From Verrucomicrobiales bacterium (lineage in GTDB: Bacteria; Verrucomicrobiota; Verrucomicrobiia; Verrucomicrobiales; V1-33), in assembly GCA_028293125.1 (NCBI GenBank), contig JAQGPJ010000041.1:124001-188000 (forward strand): a stretch of 64,000 nt of DNA, written 5' to 3'. This document shows positions 45,550 through 54,910 of the stretch, one piece after another (position 1 is the stretch's first letter; the number at the start of each line of letters is the position of its first letter). The notes below the pieces were generated by a model. That model was not told where the DNA came from and searched no databases. It worked only from the letters and a program-made list of their open reading frames with translations. The position numbers and the translations under genes are program-made.

Positions 45550-47565
45550 TCACTTCACCAGGCGGTAGAACCTCGTTGGCGGATCGCCGACAGGAAACTC
45601 CACTACATTCTGGAAGTCGGTGACGGTCGGGGCCTCCGTCACGGGCTGCCAGATATTGTCCCCATGCGGATCGATGTACTGGAGATTCCAGTTCTGGCCG
45701 GCGGCCCAACGGAGGCGCAGCACGTCATTCTCCCGCACGGCGGTGATCGGCGGTTTGGCTCCGTCCAGCAGATTCCGGCCGGCATTGGCCCCGCAGGGCC
45801 GGATCACAGCGTAGCGCACGCGGCTGAAAGCGATTTTCCCTGTGGTGGCAAAACGCGCGGCGGCCTGCGGGCCTTGATTAACACCCTCAAATTTCACCCC
45901 GTCGAGTTCGAAGTAGGACTCCACCCAGCGGTTGCTGCCCTGAAGCGTGACTGTCTGGCTGCCGGGCACGAACTGGAAGGTGATGGCACCGTCGGGTTTT
46001 TCCGTGCGGTAAACCTCCGGGCGGAAGGATTGGCCGGCGAGCGCAGGATCATCAAAGTAGGTCATGGCCACCGCCAGGCGCGCATTGGGCTGGGAAGTGG
46101 GCCCAAGGCGCTGCTCAGTGATGGAGAAATTGAGGTAAAGATGAGCAAATTGCGGTGAGCCATCATTGCCCGCCGGGCGCACCGCCGGACGGCGGTCATT
46201 TGCGGGGCCGGCCTCCTCCTGGATCATTTCCTGATCCCCGCCCGAAGTGCCGGGTGCCAGTCCGTCCAACAGTCCGGAAGCCAAATCCATTTCCGCATAA
46301 TCACCGTAGGCGCCTTCACAGATTCCAGGACCAGTCTGGCAGTTCGCCAGCGGATCCTGACCGGCCAGAGGGTGCAGGCCCTCGCGCAGCACGGCCATAT
46401 CGATCCGTGAAATGGAGACCGGTTGCGAAAAATAAAGCCGCGGGCCCCCGGTGTCGGCACCAGTGTTCACCCCGCGCAGATTCACACCGCCGACCAGCCA
46501 GGAGCGGCGCTTCCACTTTCCGCTGCCCTCCAGCACCTGATATTTCGCCGCCGGGACAAAGCCCACGCCATTGGTGGGATCCGTGGCGTAGGCTTCAGGG
46601 CCAAAAGATTCACCGGCCCGCGCCGGGTCATCGTAGTATTCCACACAGACCTTCACAGGATGCGGGTCATTGCATTTCAGACCCAGATAGTTGTCGGTGA
46701 TGCCGAAATTCATATAACTCCCCGAAGCGCGGAGCGCTCTGCGTTTGTCGTCCACCGGTCCGATACCCTCCTCGAGCTCCACCTGCTGATCCCCTTCGTC
46801 AAGCATCACGAGATGGTTCGCGTCAGTATGGTTGAAGTCCAGCCACACTAGATTGGTCTCCGGCTCCGGCTGGCAGACGTCCGAGGAAGCGAAGGTATTG
46901 ATTTCCTCCGGCTCGCCAAAGGCCCCCTGCTGGCCGAAAGCCACCACACGCACCCCCAGACCGGGCACATTTTCCATGCGGAATGTGCCGCCATTCACAC
47001 CGCCACGGGTGAAATCGCCGACGGCTCCATCGGGCAGCGTCCCTACAAACCGGCCGCCATCGGCGCGCTGGTCGTTATTGATGCGGAAGAGAATCCAGTT
47101 CCATTTGAAGTTCTTGGCCTCCGGGGGGGCTTGACCACCCACGGGAAACGCGATCGCCGGGAGGACACCGATCAGAAAATTGAAGTTTCTCGGATCGCCT
47201 GCGGCATCGAGGATGGCCGCATCTCCGTAAACCTGCATAAGGATATCGATCACCGGCTCCTCCGCCCAGTCGGCGTAGCCGGTGTCGGCGAAGTTCAGGT
47301 AGATGCCGCCCGCCCGCAGGCCCTCCTGGCCGGAGACCTGAAGAGGCACCGTCTCCTGATCCCCGCCGGAAAGGATAGTGACCGTGGAGTTGTCCCAGCC
47401 CGCAGCGCCCTGAGGGGCCTCCAGGGTGTCGTTGACCACTTTGAAATGGACTTTTTTGGTTTTATCGATGGTTGGAGGCCAAGCCGCCGGATCGAAGGGC
47501 GCAGTCTGCGCGGGAAGCGTCCTGATGCTGATCAGGAGCAATAGGAGAAAAGTTGCTAGTTTCAT
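45550..47565 (-). CDS. Exported protein with three tandem beta-rich repeats
   Basis: The product has 671 residues and a signal peptide (MKLATFLLLLLISIRTLPAQ). The body has three related units of roughly 190 residues, best aligned at GIYLNFADTGYADWAEEPVID, GSYMNFGITDNYLGL and HLYLNFSITEQRLGP. The second and third also share YYDDPARAGESFGPEAY / YFDDPALAGQSFRPEVY and the segment ending ISRIDMAVLR / FSRVRYAVIR. The first unit has diverged. The last 60 residues form a module ending TRFYRLVK, shared in type with neighbours. No enzyme motif was seen; carbohydrate or surface binding is a guess. It lies downstream of the CotH-like gene on the same strand. Confidence 0.82.
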   Translation of the reverse strand: MKLATFLLLLLISIRTLPAQTAPFDPAAWPPTIDKTKKVHFKVVNDTLEAPQGAAGWDNSTVTILSGGDQETVPLQVSGQEGLRAGGIYLNFADTGYADWAEEPVIDILMQVYGDAAILDAAGDPRNFNFLIGVLPAIAFPVGGQAPPEAKNFKWNWILFRINNDQRADGGRFVGTLPDGAVGDFTRGGVNGGTFRMENVPGLGVRVVAFGQQGAFGEPEEINTFASSDVCQPEPETNLVWLDFNHTDANHLVMLDEGDQQVELEEGIGPVDDKRRALRASGSYMNFGITDNYLGLKCNDPHPVKVCVEYYDDPARAGESFGPEAYATDPTNGVGFVPAAKYQVLEGSGKWKRRSWLVGGVNLRGVNTGADTGGPRLYFSQPVSISRIDMAVLREGLHPLAGQDPLANCQTGPGICEGAYGDYAEMDLASGLLDGLAPGTSGGDQEMIQEEAGPANDRRPAVRPAGNDGSPQFAHLYLNFSITEQRLGPTSQPNARLAVAMTYFDDPALAGQSFRPEVYRTEKPDGAITFQFVPGSQTVTLQGSNRWVESYFELDGVKFEGVNQGPQAAARFATTGKIAFSRVRYAVIRPCGANAGRNLLDGAKPPITAVRENDVLRLRWAAGQNWNLQYIDPHGDNIWQPVTEAPTVTDFQNVVEFPVGDPPTRFYRLVK

Positions 47566-47691
47566 GGTTGCTGCAAGGGGAATGTCAGGGAATGGGGTCT
47601 GCCATCCCAGCAGACCGGCCCCGGCGGCGTCAATAACGGAATTCAATGTAATTAAAAAGACATTTTGGCCTGTTTTGACAGAAAAGCTGTC

Positions 47692-50382
47692 TCAGGGCGT
47701 GTGCAGGGCCCGGTAATAACCTGCGGGCTGGCCGGTCCTGGGTGGCGGCAGGATGTGTGTCCAGCGGCCTGCCGAATCGGTGGTGAAGGTCTCCACGCCC
47801 GTCCAGCGGGTCAGGTCCGTGGAGAACTGCAGCTGGTAAACCATCCCGGGCAGTCCGGCCATCACAACCGGCATGCTCCCGTCGGGCAGCCTCTCCACGC
47901 GCTCCCAACGGGGAGCCACCGGCCGGAAGCGGGCCGTGACAGCGGTGGGGCCGGTGGGCAGCAGGCTCAGTGACGGACTGGAGTTCTCCCCGGACGGAGT
48001 GATCCATTTATCGAATTCCATGCCCAATGCCGGCAGGGCGGTGAGCATCACCGGCACCTGGCGGAAATAAGTGCCCGTCCAAGGATAGACGGTGGCTGTC
48101 ACGCCCGGCAGGGCGGCATTGATTTTCAGCCGGTTGACCTGCACCTCCCCGCCGCCTGCCGGTCCGCGGTCCACCGTCAGCGGGGCGTAACCGCCAAGCC
48201 CCAGCATGGCAGTGAAATGCTGGCGGACATAGAGCTCCCGCTGCGAGGCCCAGGCGCGCACCGTTCTGACCTGCGCCGCCCATGCGGCGGGATCGGGCTG
48301 GCTGCGCCACCGCCTGATATGCTCGGCCATGCCCGGCTCCAGTTCCGCTTTGACGGCATCCGCCAAGGCGGTGGCCCGGCTGGCTTTTCCGTGGGAGTTC
48401 AGCAAATCCGCCGCCTCCGTGGCGAAAGCCGCCTTGACCGCGGGATTTTTCAGCAGGGCCCGCAGCAGGCTGGTGGCCTGGGGATTGCGGATGCCGGACC
48501 GGCCCGTCTCCGAAAGGGCGAAGTTGAGCGTGTTCTCGCCGGAGCCCCCAGCCCATGGATGTGCCGCCGCCAGATCCAGATCGAAGAGGATCCACCGCCA
48601 GCGGCCATCCTGGCCGTGCGGCACTGTGGCCGGATCCACCGGGCCGCCTGTCCTCCGCATCCGCCACAGCCGCACGTTGTTCTGCGGCCAGTCGGCATTG
48701 CCCAGATAAACCTCCGCCGCCTGCCAGCGCAGGAAATTGCGCAAGTCCATCCGCGCCTCCACCCAGGACAGATGCTCCGGCAAGGACAGGTCGTGCGTTT
48801 CCGCATAGGTTCGCAGGGCCACGAAATCCTGGGTGTCCGACGCCCTGCCCTCCTCCGGCGATCCATCGCCGTTCAGGATGACCACATCATCCGGATCCAC
48901 GCCGTAATGAGCTGCAAAATAGGCCGCATCCTGCTCCTCCCGCATCTCCAGCATTCCCCAGTACTCGCCATTGAGATACACCGACACCGGTCGCCAGGCC
49001 GTGGTGTCCAGTTCCAGGCCGGCAACGAGTTGCTGGCAGAATCCGTCACGCATCGTGGCATACGCCCAGTCATTGCCGAAATTCCGCAGCCGCAGGTGCT
49101 GGAAGATCTGAAGCGGAGTGCCATCACCCATTTTCACCAGCCCCGGAAACAGATCATACCCCAGCGCGCCCTCCGGCAGCTCAGTGCTTTGGAAATCGAG
49201 ACCGAAGGACTTCTGCCGGAAGGACCGTGACGACTGTCCTTTGATGTCCAGCCACGCCGGGGCGGTCCAAGCCCGGCCCGCAGCCCCCGGCTCAAAGAAC
49301 TCCACCGAGCACTCCCGTTTCCAAGCCGTGCCCCGCTGGGTGTAGTTGGCCGGGGTGTGCCCGGTCAGTCTCTCCCCCGGATGGGCGGCCACATAGTCGT
49401 CGAAGACCTTGCCCAGCATGTAAATGCCGGTCCGGTAATCGAAAAGCCCCGCTCTGTCCGACATCAGACTGATCACCGCCAGACCATCCGTCCGTCTCGC
49501 CTCCGGACCGATGAACCAAGTGTGGGAAACCACGGGCGACGGCACCATGCCCTCCCGGAAGGCCCTTGCCCGCACTGCCCACGCCTTGCGCCCCGGCTCC
49601 TTCGGGGCCCTCCATCCATCCGTGTGCTCATTCACGGTGGCCGTGCCCTGGATCAGCGCCAGCACATCCGGCTCCCCTTGGCGGCTGGCCAGCGCAAGCG
49701 GTGCTGTCCACTGCGGGGAGGTTTCCACAGGCTCCGAACCATCGAGCGTATAACGCACCACGGTCTGCGCGTCCGGGGAAGTCAGGGTCAGGGATACCGG
49801 CCCGTCAAAAAATCCGCCGGCCACGGAAAATACCGGTCCCTCTTTCACCACGCCGGCAAAGGAGGCTCCGGCATTGGCCCTGCCAGGCGTCGGTGCCGGG
49901 AAAAACCGCCATGCCCCGTCCGGGGACGACCGGCCCAGACTCATGTCCCGGCGCAGTTCCACAGCCGGCACCGTGTCCACCATCCCCCCGCCGGGAGCGG
50001 TCAGCGTCACTGTCTCCCCCTGACGGCTCAGAGAGAAATTGGTGTGCAGCCGGGAACCGGTCCGCCGGTCCTCCCCCGAGGCGCACACCACCAGATAACC
50101 GCCCACCGCCAGGCTTCTGCGGGGAAAGGTCCATTTGAAGGGCGTGTTCCCCCGGTCCGAAAGCCCGTAACCCTCCAAAGCCACGGCATCCGGCCCGGTA
50201 TTGCGCAGCTCGATCCAGTCCGGAGTGGCCCCAGTCTCATCACGGAACGATCCCCCGTTGGAGGAGAGCACCTCATTGATCAGGAGTGCCGCTCCCGCTT
50301 TTCCGGCAGGCAGTGCCGCCAGCAGTACCCCCGCCGCCGCCGCCATCCAGGGTGCCGGTGTCCGCCGCCATTCCGATGCCAT
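47692..50382 (-). CDS. CotH-kinase family protein with lamin-tail domain
   Basis: The product has 896 residues. Signal peptide, then a lamin-tail-like domain (LLINEVLSSNGGSFRDETG ... DWIELRNTG ... GYGLSDRG, about 30-150), a chitobiase-type segment (VRYTLDGSEP), then the CotH domain (about 310-660). CotH landmarks are ECSVEFFEP, WLDIKGQSSRSFRQKSFGL, NFGNDWAYATMRDGF and EYWGMLEMREEQD. Spore-coat CotH is an atypical protein kinase, and many exported bacterial relatives are of unknown activity. The C-terminal module (YQLQFSTDLTRW ... GYYRALHTP) recurs in this window. ATG 50382 has GAAGGA seven bases before it and is preferred to ATG 50406. Confidence 0.88.
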   Translation of the reverse strand: MASEWRRTPAPWMAAAAGVLLAALPAGKAGAALLINEVLSSNGGSFRDETGATPDWIELRNTGPDAVALEGYGLSDRGNTPFKWTFPRRSLAVGGYLVVCASGEDRRTGSRLHTNFSLSRQGETVTLTAPGGGMVDTVPAVELRRDMSLGRSSPDGAWRFFPAPTPGRANAGASFAGVVKEGPVFSVAGGFFDGPVSLTLTSPDAQTVVRYTLDGSEPVETSPQWTAPLALASRQGEPDVLALIQGTATVNEHTDGWRAPKEPGRKAWAVRARAFREGMVPSPVVSHTWFIGPEARRTDGLAVISLMSDRAGLFDYRTGIYMLGKVFDDYVAAHPGERLTGHTPANYTQRGTAWKRECSVEFFEPGAAGRAWTAPAWLDIKGQSSRSFRQKSFGLDFQSTELPEGALGYDLFPGLVKMGDGTPLQIFQHLRLRNFGNDWAYATMRDGFCQQLVAGLELDTTAWRPVSVYLNGEYWGMLEMREEQDAAYFAAHYGVDPDDVVILNGDGSPEEGRASDTQDFVALRTYAETHDLSLPEHLSWVEARMDLRNFLRWQAAEVYLGNADWPQNNVRLWRMRRTGGPVDPATVPHGQDGRWRWILFDLDLAAAHPWAGGSGENTLNFALSETGRSGIRNPQATSLLRALLKNPAVKAAFATEAADLLNSHGKASRATALADAVKAELEPGMAEHIRRWRSQPDPAAWAAQVRTVRAWASQRELYVRQHFTAMLGLGGYAPLTVDRGPAGGGEVQVNRLKINAALPGVTATVYPWTGTYFRQVPVMLTALPALGMEFDKWITPSGENSSPSLSLLPTGPTAVTARFRPVAPRWERVERLPDGSMPVVMAGLPGMVYQLQFSTDLTRWTGVETFTTDSAGRWTHILPPPRTGQPAGYYRALHTP

Positions 50383-50612
50383 TCTGCTGTCCTTCAATTT
50401 CCACATTCAGCCAGCCTATCAGGGCGGATGGCGTTTGGCTTTCAGAAAGTTAAAACCCCCGGAAAACGCTTTGGACGCCGTCCTTGGATCATTTGACCTA
50501 TGTAAAACCGGATCTGTGCCACCCCATCCATGCATTGTCTGGAAAGAACCTTGGGCCGCCGCCGGGATTCCTCCCTTGCAGCCGGAACGCCGCACCGCAT
50601 GCTCCTGCCCCC

Positions 50613-51716
50613 ATGTCCGACATCTGGCAACACGCAAACCCGCAGCTCCGCGACCTCGTCGCCTACGAACCCGGCAAACCCATTGATGAGGTGGCGCGGG
50701 AGCTGGGTCTTGAGCCCCGCGACATCGTCAAGCTCGCATCCAACGAAAACCCGCTCGGCCCCTCGCCGAAAGCCTTGGCCGCCATGCATCAGGCGCTGGA
50801 GCAGGCCCATCTGTATCCGGACGGCGGCGGTTACCGGCTGCGCCAGGCCATCGCCTCCAAATTCGGTTTGGAAATGGGCAATATTGTCCTCGGCAACGGC
50901 TCCAACGAGATCATCGAGTTTGTGGGCCACGCCTTTCTGAAGCCCGGCGACGAGATCATCACCGCCCAGCATGCTTTTGTGGTTTACAAGCTCATGGCCA
51001 CCCTTTTCGGAGCCACGACCATTGAGGTGCCGGACCCCGGATTCAAACACGACCTCGACGCCATGGCCGCCGCCATCACGCCGCGCACCCGCCAGATTTT
51101 CATCGCCAATCCCAACAATCCCACCGGCACCCTGTGCCATCAGGAGGAGATCGACCGCTTCATGGCCAAGGTGCCGGATCACGTCATTGTGATCTTTGAC
51201 GAGGCATATTACGAGTTTCTGGAGGAGCCGCTCGACACCATCAAATTTGTCCGCGAAGGCCGCAACGTGGTCATCATGCGCACCTTCTCCAAAATCCAGG
51301 GTCTGGCCAGCCTGCGCATCGGCTACGGCATCGCTCCGGTGCACCTGGCGGAGATTCTTCAGAAAACCCGCCAGCCCTTCAATGCCAACGCCATCGCTCA
51401 GGCCGGAGCCCTCGCCGGTCTGCTCGACGAAGAGCACCAGGACAAAACCCGCGCCGTCAACAAGGAGGGTCGCCTCTTCCTCGAGGGCCTCTTCGCGGAG
51501 CTGAATCTGGAATACGTCCCCAGCCACGCCAACTTCGTGCTCGCCAAAGTCGGTGACGGCGACGCCCTCTTCCATTACGCCATGAAAAAAGGCGTCATCC
51601 TCCGCGCTATGCGCGCCTACGGCCTCCCCGGCTGGATCCGCATCTCCATCGGCACCATGCCGCAGAACCGGAAATTCGCCGGGGTGCTGCGGGAGTGGCT
51701 GGCCACGCGGGGATAA
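50613..51716 (+). CDS. hisC: Histidinol-phosphate aminotransferase
   Basis: The product has 367 residues. It is a PLP enzyme of the class I/II aminotransferase fold acting in histidine synthesis. The signatures are KLASNENPLGPSPKA, YPDGGGYRLRQAI, GNGSNEIIEF, FIANPNNPTGT and the PLP lysine in RTFSKIQGLASLRIGYG. These match HisC of the 2 type. Related aminotransferases for aromatic amino acids cannot be wholly excluded. No other his gene is near. ATG 50613 begins the conserved N-terminus; upstream codons to 50484 look non-coding. Confidence 0.9.
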   Translation: MSDIWQHANPQLRDLVAYEPGKPIDEVARELGLEPRDIVKLASNENPLGPSPKALAAMHQALEQAHLYPDGGGYRLRQAIASKFGLEMGNIVLGNGSNEIIEFVGHAFLKPGDEIITAQHAFVVYKLMATLFGATTIEVPDPGFKHDLDAMAAAITPRTRQIFIANPNNPTGTLCHQEEIDRFMAKVPDHVIVIFDEAYYEFLEEPLDTIKFVREGRNVVIMRTFSKIQGLASLRIGYGIAPVHLAEILQKTRQPFNANAIAQAGALAGLLDEEHQDKTRAVNKEGRLFLEGLFAELNLEYVPSHANFVLAKVGDGDALFHYAMKKGVILRAMRAYGLPGWIRISIGTMPQNRKFAGVLREWLATRG

Positions 51717-51735
51717 TGGGGTTTGCTTTCCGGAA

Positions 51736-51757
51736 GTCCCGCCGGATCCGGCGGGAC
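51736..51757. terminator. Bidirectional hairpin between hisC and the kinase gene
   Basis: A perfect 22-base inverted repeat with arms GTCCCGCCG and CGGCGGGAC around GATC. TTTTT follows ten bases later on the plus strand. It separates two convergent genes. Confidence 0.85.
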
Positions 51758-51772
51758 CTGCAGTGCTTTTTG

Positions 51773-53404
51773 TTATCTTCCAAAGAGGCTTCCCACCCAG
51801 GAAAGCAGTCCCTGCGCGCTCCGCCGCGGCTGCCCGCAGCCAGTGCCTGGCGGTAAAGCCGGGACCGTGCTGCTCAGACCCAGGCTGGAGGCGACTTCCT
51901 CAATGCCTGCAGGCCGGTCCGCAGGATCGGGACTGAGGCACAGCAGAATAGTGCGCGTCCACTCCCTGTCCACCTGCTGGCGGCGCCTGTTTCTTTGAAA
52001 CCGGAGTTTATTGATGTCCGGCAAATATCCCAGCTGCCGTTTGATGGAGACCGGCGACTGGCCTGTGAGCAGATAAAACAGCGTGGCTCCCAGGGCATGC
52101 ACGTCCTGGGCGGGAGCGGGCGGTGCGCCGGCAAACTGCTCCGGGGCGGAATATTCCGGATTTCCGCATGCCCAGGCGTGAAAAACCCGGGTGCCGCCCC
52201 GCGCCTCAGCGAATTGACGGGAAATGCCGAAATCTGCTAGAATGAGCCTGCCGGACTCATCAATCAGGCAGTTCCGGCAGCTCACGTCCTGATGGATGAC
52301 TCCCCGGCTGTGCGCATAGGCGAGCGCTGAGCACAATTGCTCTGTCCAAGCCTTGATCTCCAAAGGATCAAAGAAGGCGTCCCGCTGCATTTGGCGCATG
52401 GTTTCCAAATCCCGGCCCTCGATCCAATCCATCACCAAAGCTCCAACGCCGGCATCCCTCGCAAGATCAAAAACCCGGATGATGCCGGGATGCGCCAACC
52501 GTCTGGCCTGGGCGGCCTCCCGCAGCAGGGACACCTGGGCTCCCCCGTCAAACTCATGTCCGGAGACAAACTTCAAGGCCACATCCTGCTGCAAATGAAT
52601 GTCGTGCGCCCTCCATATCATGCCCGTGCCCCCCTCGCCGGCCTGCTCCAGCAGTTCGTAACGCTGGCAGAATATTCTCCCGGACTCCGGATGGAATCCC
52701 CCGCTCCGTTCCTCGGCGAATTCCCGCAGCCGGTTTCTGGCGGTCCGGAAGCATGATTCGCAGAAATTCGAAGGATAGGACTCCAGATCGTAAAAACCGG
52801 CGTGGCTGACCTCCCCCAGCATGCAGCAGTCGATCCTGGGGCTGAGCGGGTGGTCCGGCAGGTCCAGATTATGGCCGATTTCATGCAGGCAGACAGAGCG
52901 CGCCCGCAGCAGCAGGGTCTGCGGATCAGGTGAGTCGCCGCGCAGCGGATAATAACTCAGGCAGGCCGCCTTCCACCCCACATAGGCGTAACCAAACAGC
53001 CACGGATTTTTGGCATCCGAGACAATGTTGTCGGATGTGATGGCCACGTTGGTGAGCGTGCCGGGAGTATCACGCTCTAGCAGCTGCCGGAGTATCACAT
53101 TGCCCGACCTGCCATGCCATTTTTTCCGCTCGCTGGGGCGGGGATCAAGGCGGGCGGGCTGCACCACCACCGGCACCCCCAGAGCCATCTCAACGGATTT
53201 CGCCAGTTCACTCACCTCACGCAGGGGAATATCGCCCAGCATCCAGAATGACAGGGCACCCTGACTGGAGATTTTCAGCATGATCCCGCATTTACTGCAA
53301 TGGTGCCCCAGACAAGGCTGCCGGCTCCCGCAGTTCGGGCAGAGATTGACCGGATCCGGCTTGGGTGAGGCTTGTGCAGCCGGCGGAGGAAGGGATTTAT
53401 TCAT
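51773..53404 (-). CDS. Zinc ribbon - archaemetzincin-like protease - Ser/Thr protein kinase fusion
   Basis: The product has 543 residues in three parts. Residues 22-39 form a zinc ribbon (CPNC ... CSKC). Residues about 50-235 resemble archaemetzincin. The match includes ILRQLLERDTPGTLTNVAIT, LFGYAYVGWKAACLSYYPLR, the zinc site HEIGHNLDLPDH (His174, Glu175, His178, third ligand Asp184 or His185), then CCM (193-195) and CESC (215-218). This reproduces the HExxHxxxxxH...CxM...CxxC layout, though the family Gly is Asp181. Residues about 247-515 are a Hanks-type kinase with GEGGTGMIW, VALK (Lys278), HQDVSCRN (371-378), DFG (391-393) and SAPE. The usual Lys of HRDxK is Ser375. No signal peptide or membrane helix is seen, so it is cytoplasmic. 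The pairing of protease and kinase suggests one controls the other; that is inference. Confidence 0.85.
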   Translation of the reverse strand: MNKSLPPPAAQASPKPDPVNLCPNCGSRQPCLGHHCSKCGIMLKISSQGALSFWMLGDIPLREVSELAKSVEMALGVPVVVQPARLDPRPSERKKWHGRSGNVILRQLLERDTPGTLTNVAITSDNIVSDAKNPWLFGYAYVGWKAACLSYYPLRGDSPDPQTLLLRARSVCLHEIGHNLDLPDHPLSPRIDCCMLGEVSHAGFYDLESYPSNFCESCFRTARNRLREFAEERSGGFHPESGRIFCQRYELLEQAGEGGTGMIWRAHDIHLQQDVALKFVSGHEFDGGAQVSLLREAAQARRLAHPGIIRVFDLARDAGVGALVMDWIEGRDLETMRQMQRDAFFDPLEIKAWTEQLCSALAYAHSRGVIHQDVSCRNCLIDESGRLILADFGISRQFAEARGGTRVFHAWACGNPEYSAPEQFAGAPPAPAQDVHALGATLFYLLTGQSPVSIKRQLGYLPDINKLRFQRNRRRQQVDREWTRTILLCLSPDPADRPAGIEEVASSLGLSSTVPALPPGTGCGQPRRSAQGLLSWVGSLFGR

Positions 53405-53577
53405 ACCCTATAATAATAGACAGCGATTTCAAGGGATTGGCAGGATGGTTCTCCCATGCTGTATGATCTGCGCGTGGAATTTTCACGTGGAAAAGCGGCT
53501 TGGCACCAGCAAACTGTAAAGGGATTACAGAAGCCGGGAACCAAGGAGAATAAGCTCCCTTTTTCCAAAAAACTCTG

Positions 53578-53963
53578 ATGCTGCCAACCTTGAGCCGGCA
53601 AGGGGCCCTCTTCGCCCGCAACGCCGTGGTGGCGCGCGCGTGGACGGACCGGGAGAACTTCGCGCTCTTTTGGGACTGCTCCACGGAGGAGGAGGCCATG
53701 GCCTTTTTCAAGGTATGTGAGAGGAAAGTGAACCGCTGCCAAGGCCTCCAGCCCATGAAAAAGGGGTGCCGCCACCCTGCGCCGGCACCTGGGCGGACTG
53801 ATCAACTGTATCACCCAGCCGCTGACCAACGGGCTGGCCGAAGGCATCAACAGCCTCATCGCTGTTCTCAAGGTAGCCGCCGGGAGGCCTGCGCAACTTC
53901 AGCAACTTCAGCATCCGGGTCCTCTTCTTTTTAGGCAAGCCCGATATGCTGCCTGCCGTTTGA
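53578..53963 (+). pseudogene. Decayed ISL3-family transposase
   Basis: Three frames in succession give pieces of an ISL3-type transposase. The first (from 53578) reads FALFWDCSTEEEAMAFFK. The second (from about 53765) reads HLGGLINCITQPLTNGLAEG and INSLIAVLK. The third reads GLRNFSNFSIRVLFFLGKPD and ends LPAV with a stop at 53961-53963. The last two match the conserved C-terminus of the family (HLxGLxNY...TNAxAEGxNSxIQxxKxxARGFRNFxNFRIRILFFxGK). At least two frameshifts and a missing N-terminus show it is dead. Confidence 0.78.
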
Positions 53964-53989
53964 CACACCACGGAAAACCCGGAAAAACC
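53964..53989 (+). repeat. Probable right inverted-repeat end of the decayed ISL3 element
   Basis: Directly after the transposase stop lies a sequence of the form CACACCACGGAAAACCCGG followed by AAAAACC. It fits ISL3-family ends, which carry GGTTTTCCG-like termini. No matching left end was found upstream, in line with a truncated element. Confidence 0.5.
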
Positions 53990-54106
53990 AACAATTTTTC
54001 GACGGATGCCCGGTTTGTGCTGGAGAGTCGTCCCATGCGGGGGCGCAGATTGATCCTGGATTGAACCCTGCGGCATCAAATCCATCCCATCTCATATTAC
54101 CTCATC

Positions 54107-54910
54107 TCAAGGCATAGGCGGCAGGTTCCAGGAGCGCTGGCGGGCTTGGTATTCCTTTTTAGGAAGAAGCACGTAGAGGGGCCGGGCCTGGGGCTGGATC
54201 CAAGTGATGAGGGAGACGAGGTTCTGCCGGGCCATGGTGGTGCAGCCGTGGGTGGGGGTTTTGGGGCCGCGGCGGATGTGGAAGAAGATGGCGCTGCCCT
54301 CGTTGCGGCGGGGCGGGTCAGCGTTGTGGCGCACCTCGAGCAGGAACTCGTAGGCGAAGTCCCCGAGGCGCATCCTTTCCTTGGCATACCATGGGGGCGG
54401 GTTGGAGGGGTCCACCACCACATGCCGGTTGTAGTCGGGCAGGTCCGGGTTGTCGATCCAGCAGTCGCGGGCCGTGACGTGATAGTAGGGCACGCGGGCT
54501 CCGGTGGGGGGGGACGGAGCATAACCATACAGCGTGCCGATGCGGAACATGCCGGCGGGGGCGCGGGTGTCCTTTTCCCGCTTGGAGGGAATTCCGTCCT
54601 GACCGTGAGGGACTGGGATAACCCCATTCCCCCAGGCGAGCCCGTTTTTGCCCAGCATGGCCGGCACGGAAGCATCCCAAAGCGGCTTCCAAGGGGCTCC
54701 GGGACCTTGGCGGGAGTACGCCTGCAGCTTCCCGTGGTCAGAGTTCCAGCCATCGGCCACGCAAACCACCACCTGTCCGGTGGAGTCCGGCACTCCGGAC
54801 AATGTCTGGGCTTGGGCCGTCAGGAGCAGTCCCAGCGCGGCCAAGGGGAGTGTCAGGAGCGTTCTGACAAACTTGGAGCGGCGGCATTTCAAATTCAGCA
54901 TGTTGTTCAT
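54107..54910 (-). CDS. L,D-transpeptidase family protein
   Basis: The product has 267 residues with a signal peptide (FVRTLLTLPLAALGLLLTAQAQ). The catalytic patch SAIFFHIRRGPKTPTHGCTT supplies His and the Cys of the YkuD-type fold. KREKDTRAPAGMFRIG and ARVPYYHVTARDCWIDNP are also typical of the YkuD relatives seen in many Gram-negatives. It should cross-link or attach material to peptidoglycan. Its start overlaps the stop of the upstream SH3-domain gene by four bases, so the two are coupled. Confidence 0.85.
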   Translation of the reverse strand: MNNMLNLKCRRSKFVRTLLTLPLAALGLLLTAQAQTLSGVPDSTGQVVVCVADGWNSDHGKLQAYSRQGPGAPWKPLWDASVPAMLGKNGLAWGNGVIPVPHGQDGIPSKREKDTRAPAGMFRIGTLYGYAPSPPTGARVPYYHVTARDCWIDNPDLPDYNRHVVVDPSNPPPWYAKERMRLGDFAYEFLLEVRHNADPPRRNEGSAIFFHIRRGPKTPTHGCTTMARQNLVSLITWIQPQARPLYVLLPKKEYQARQRSWNLPPMP

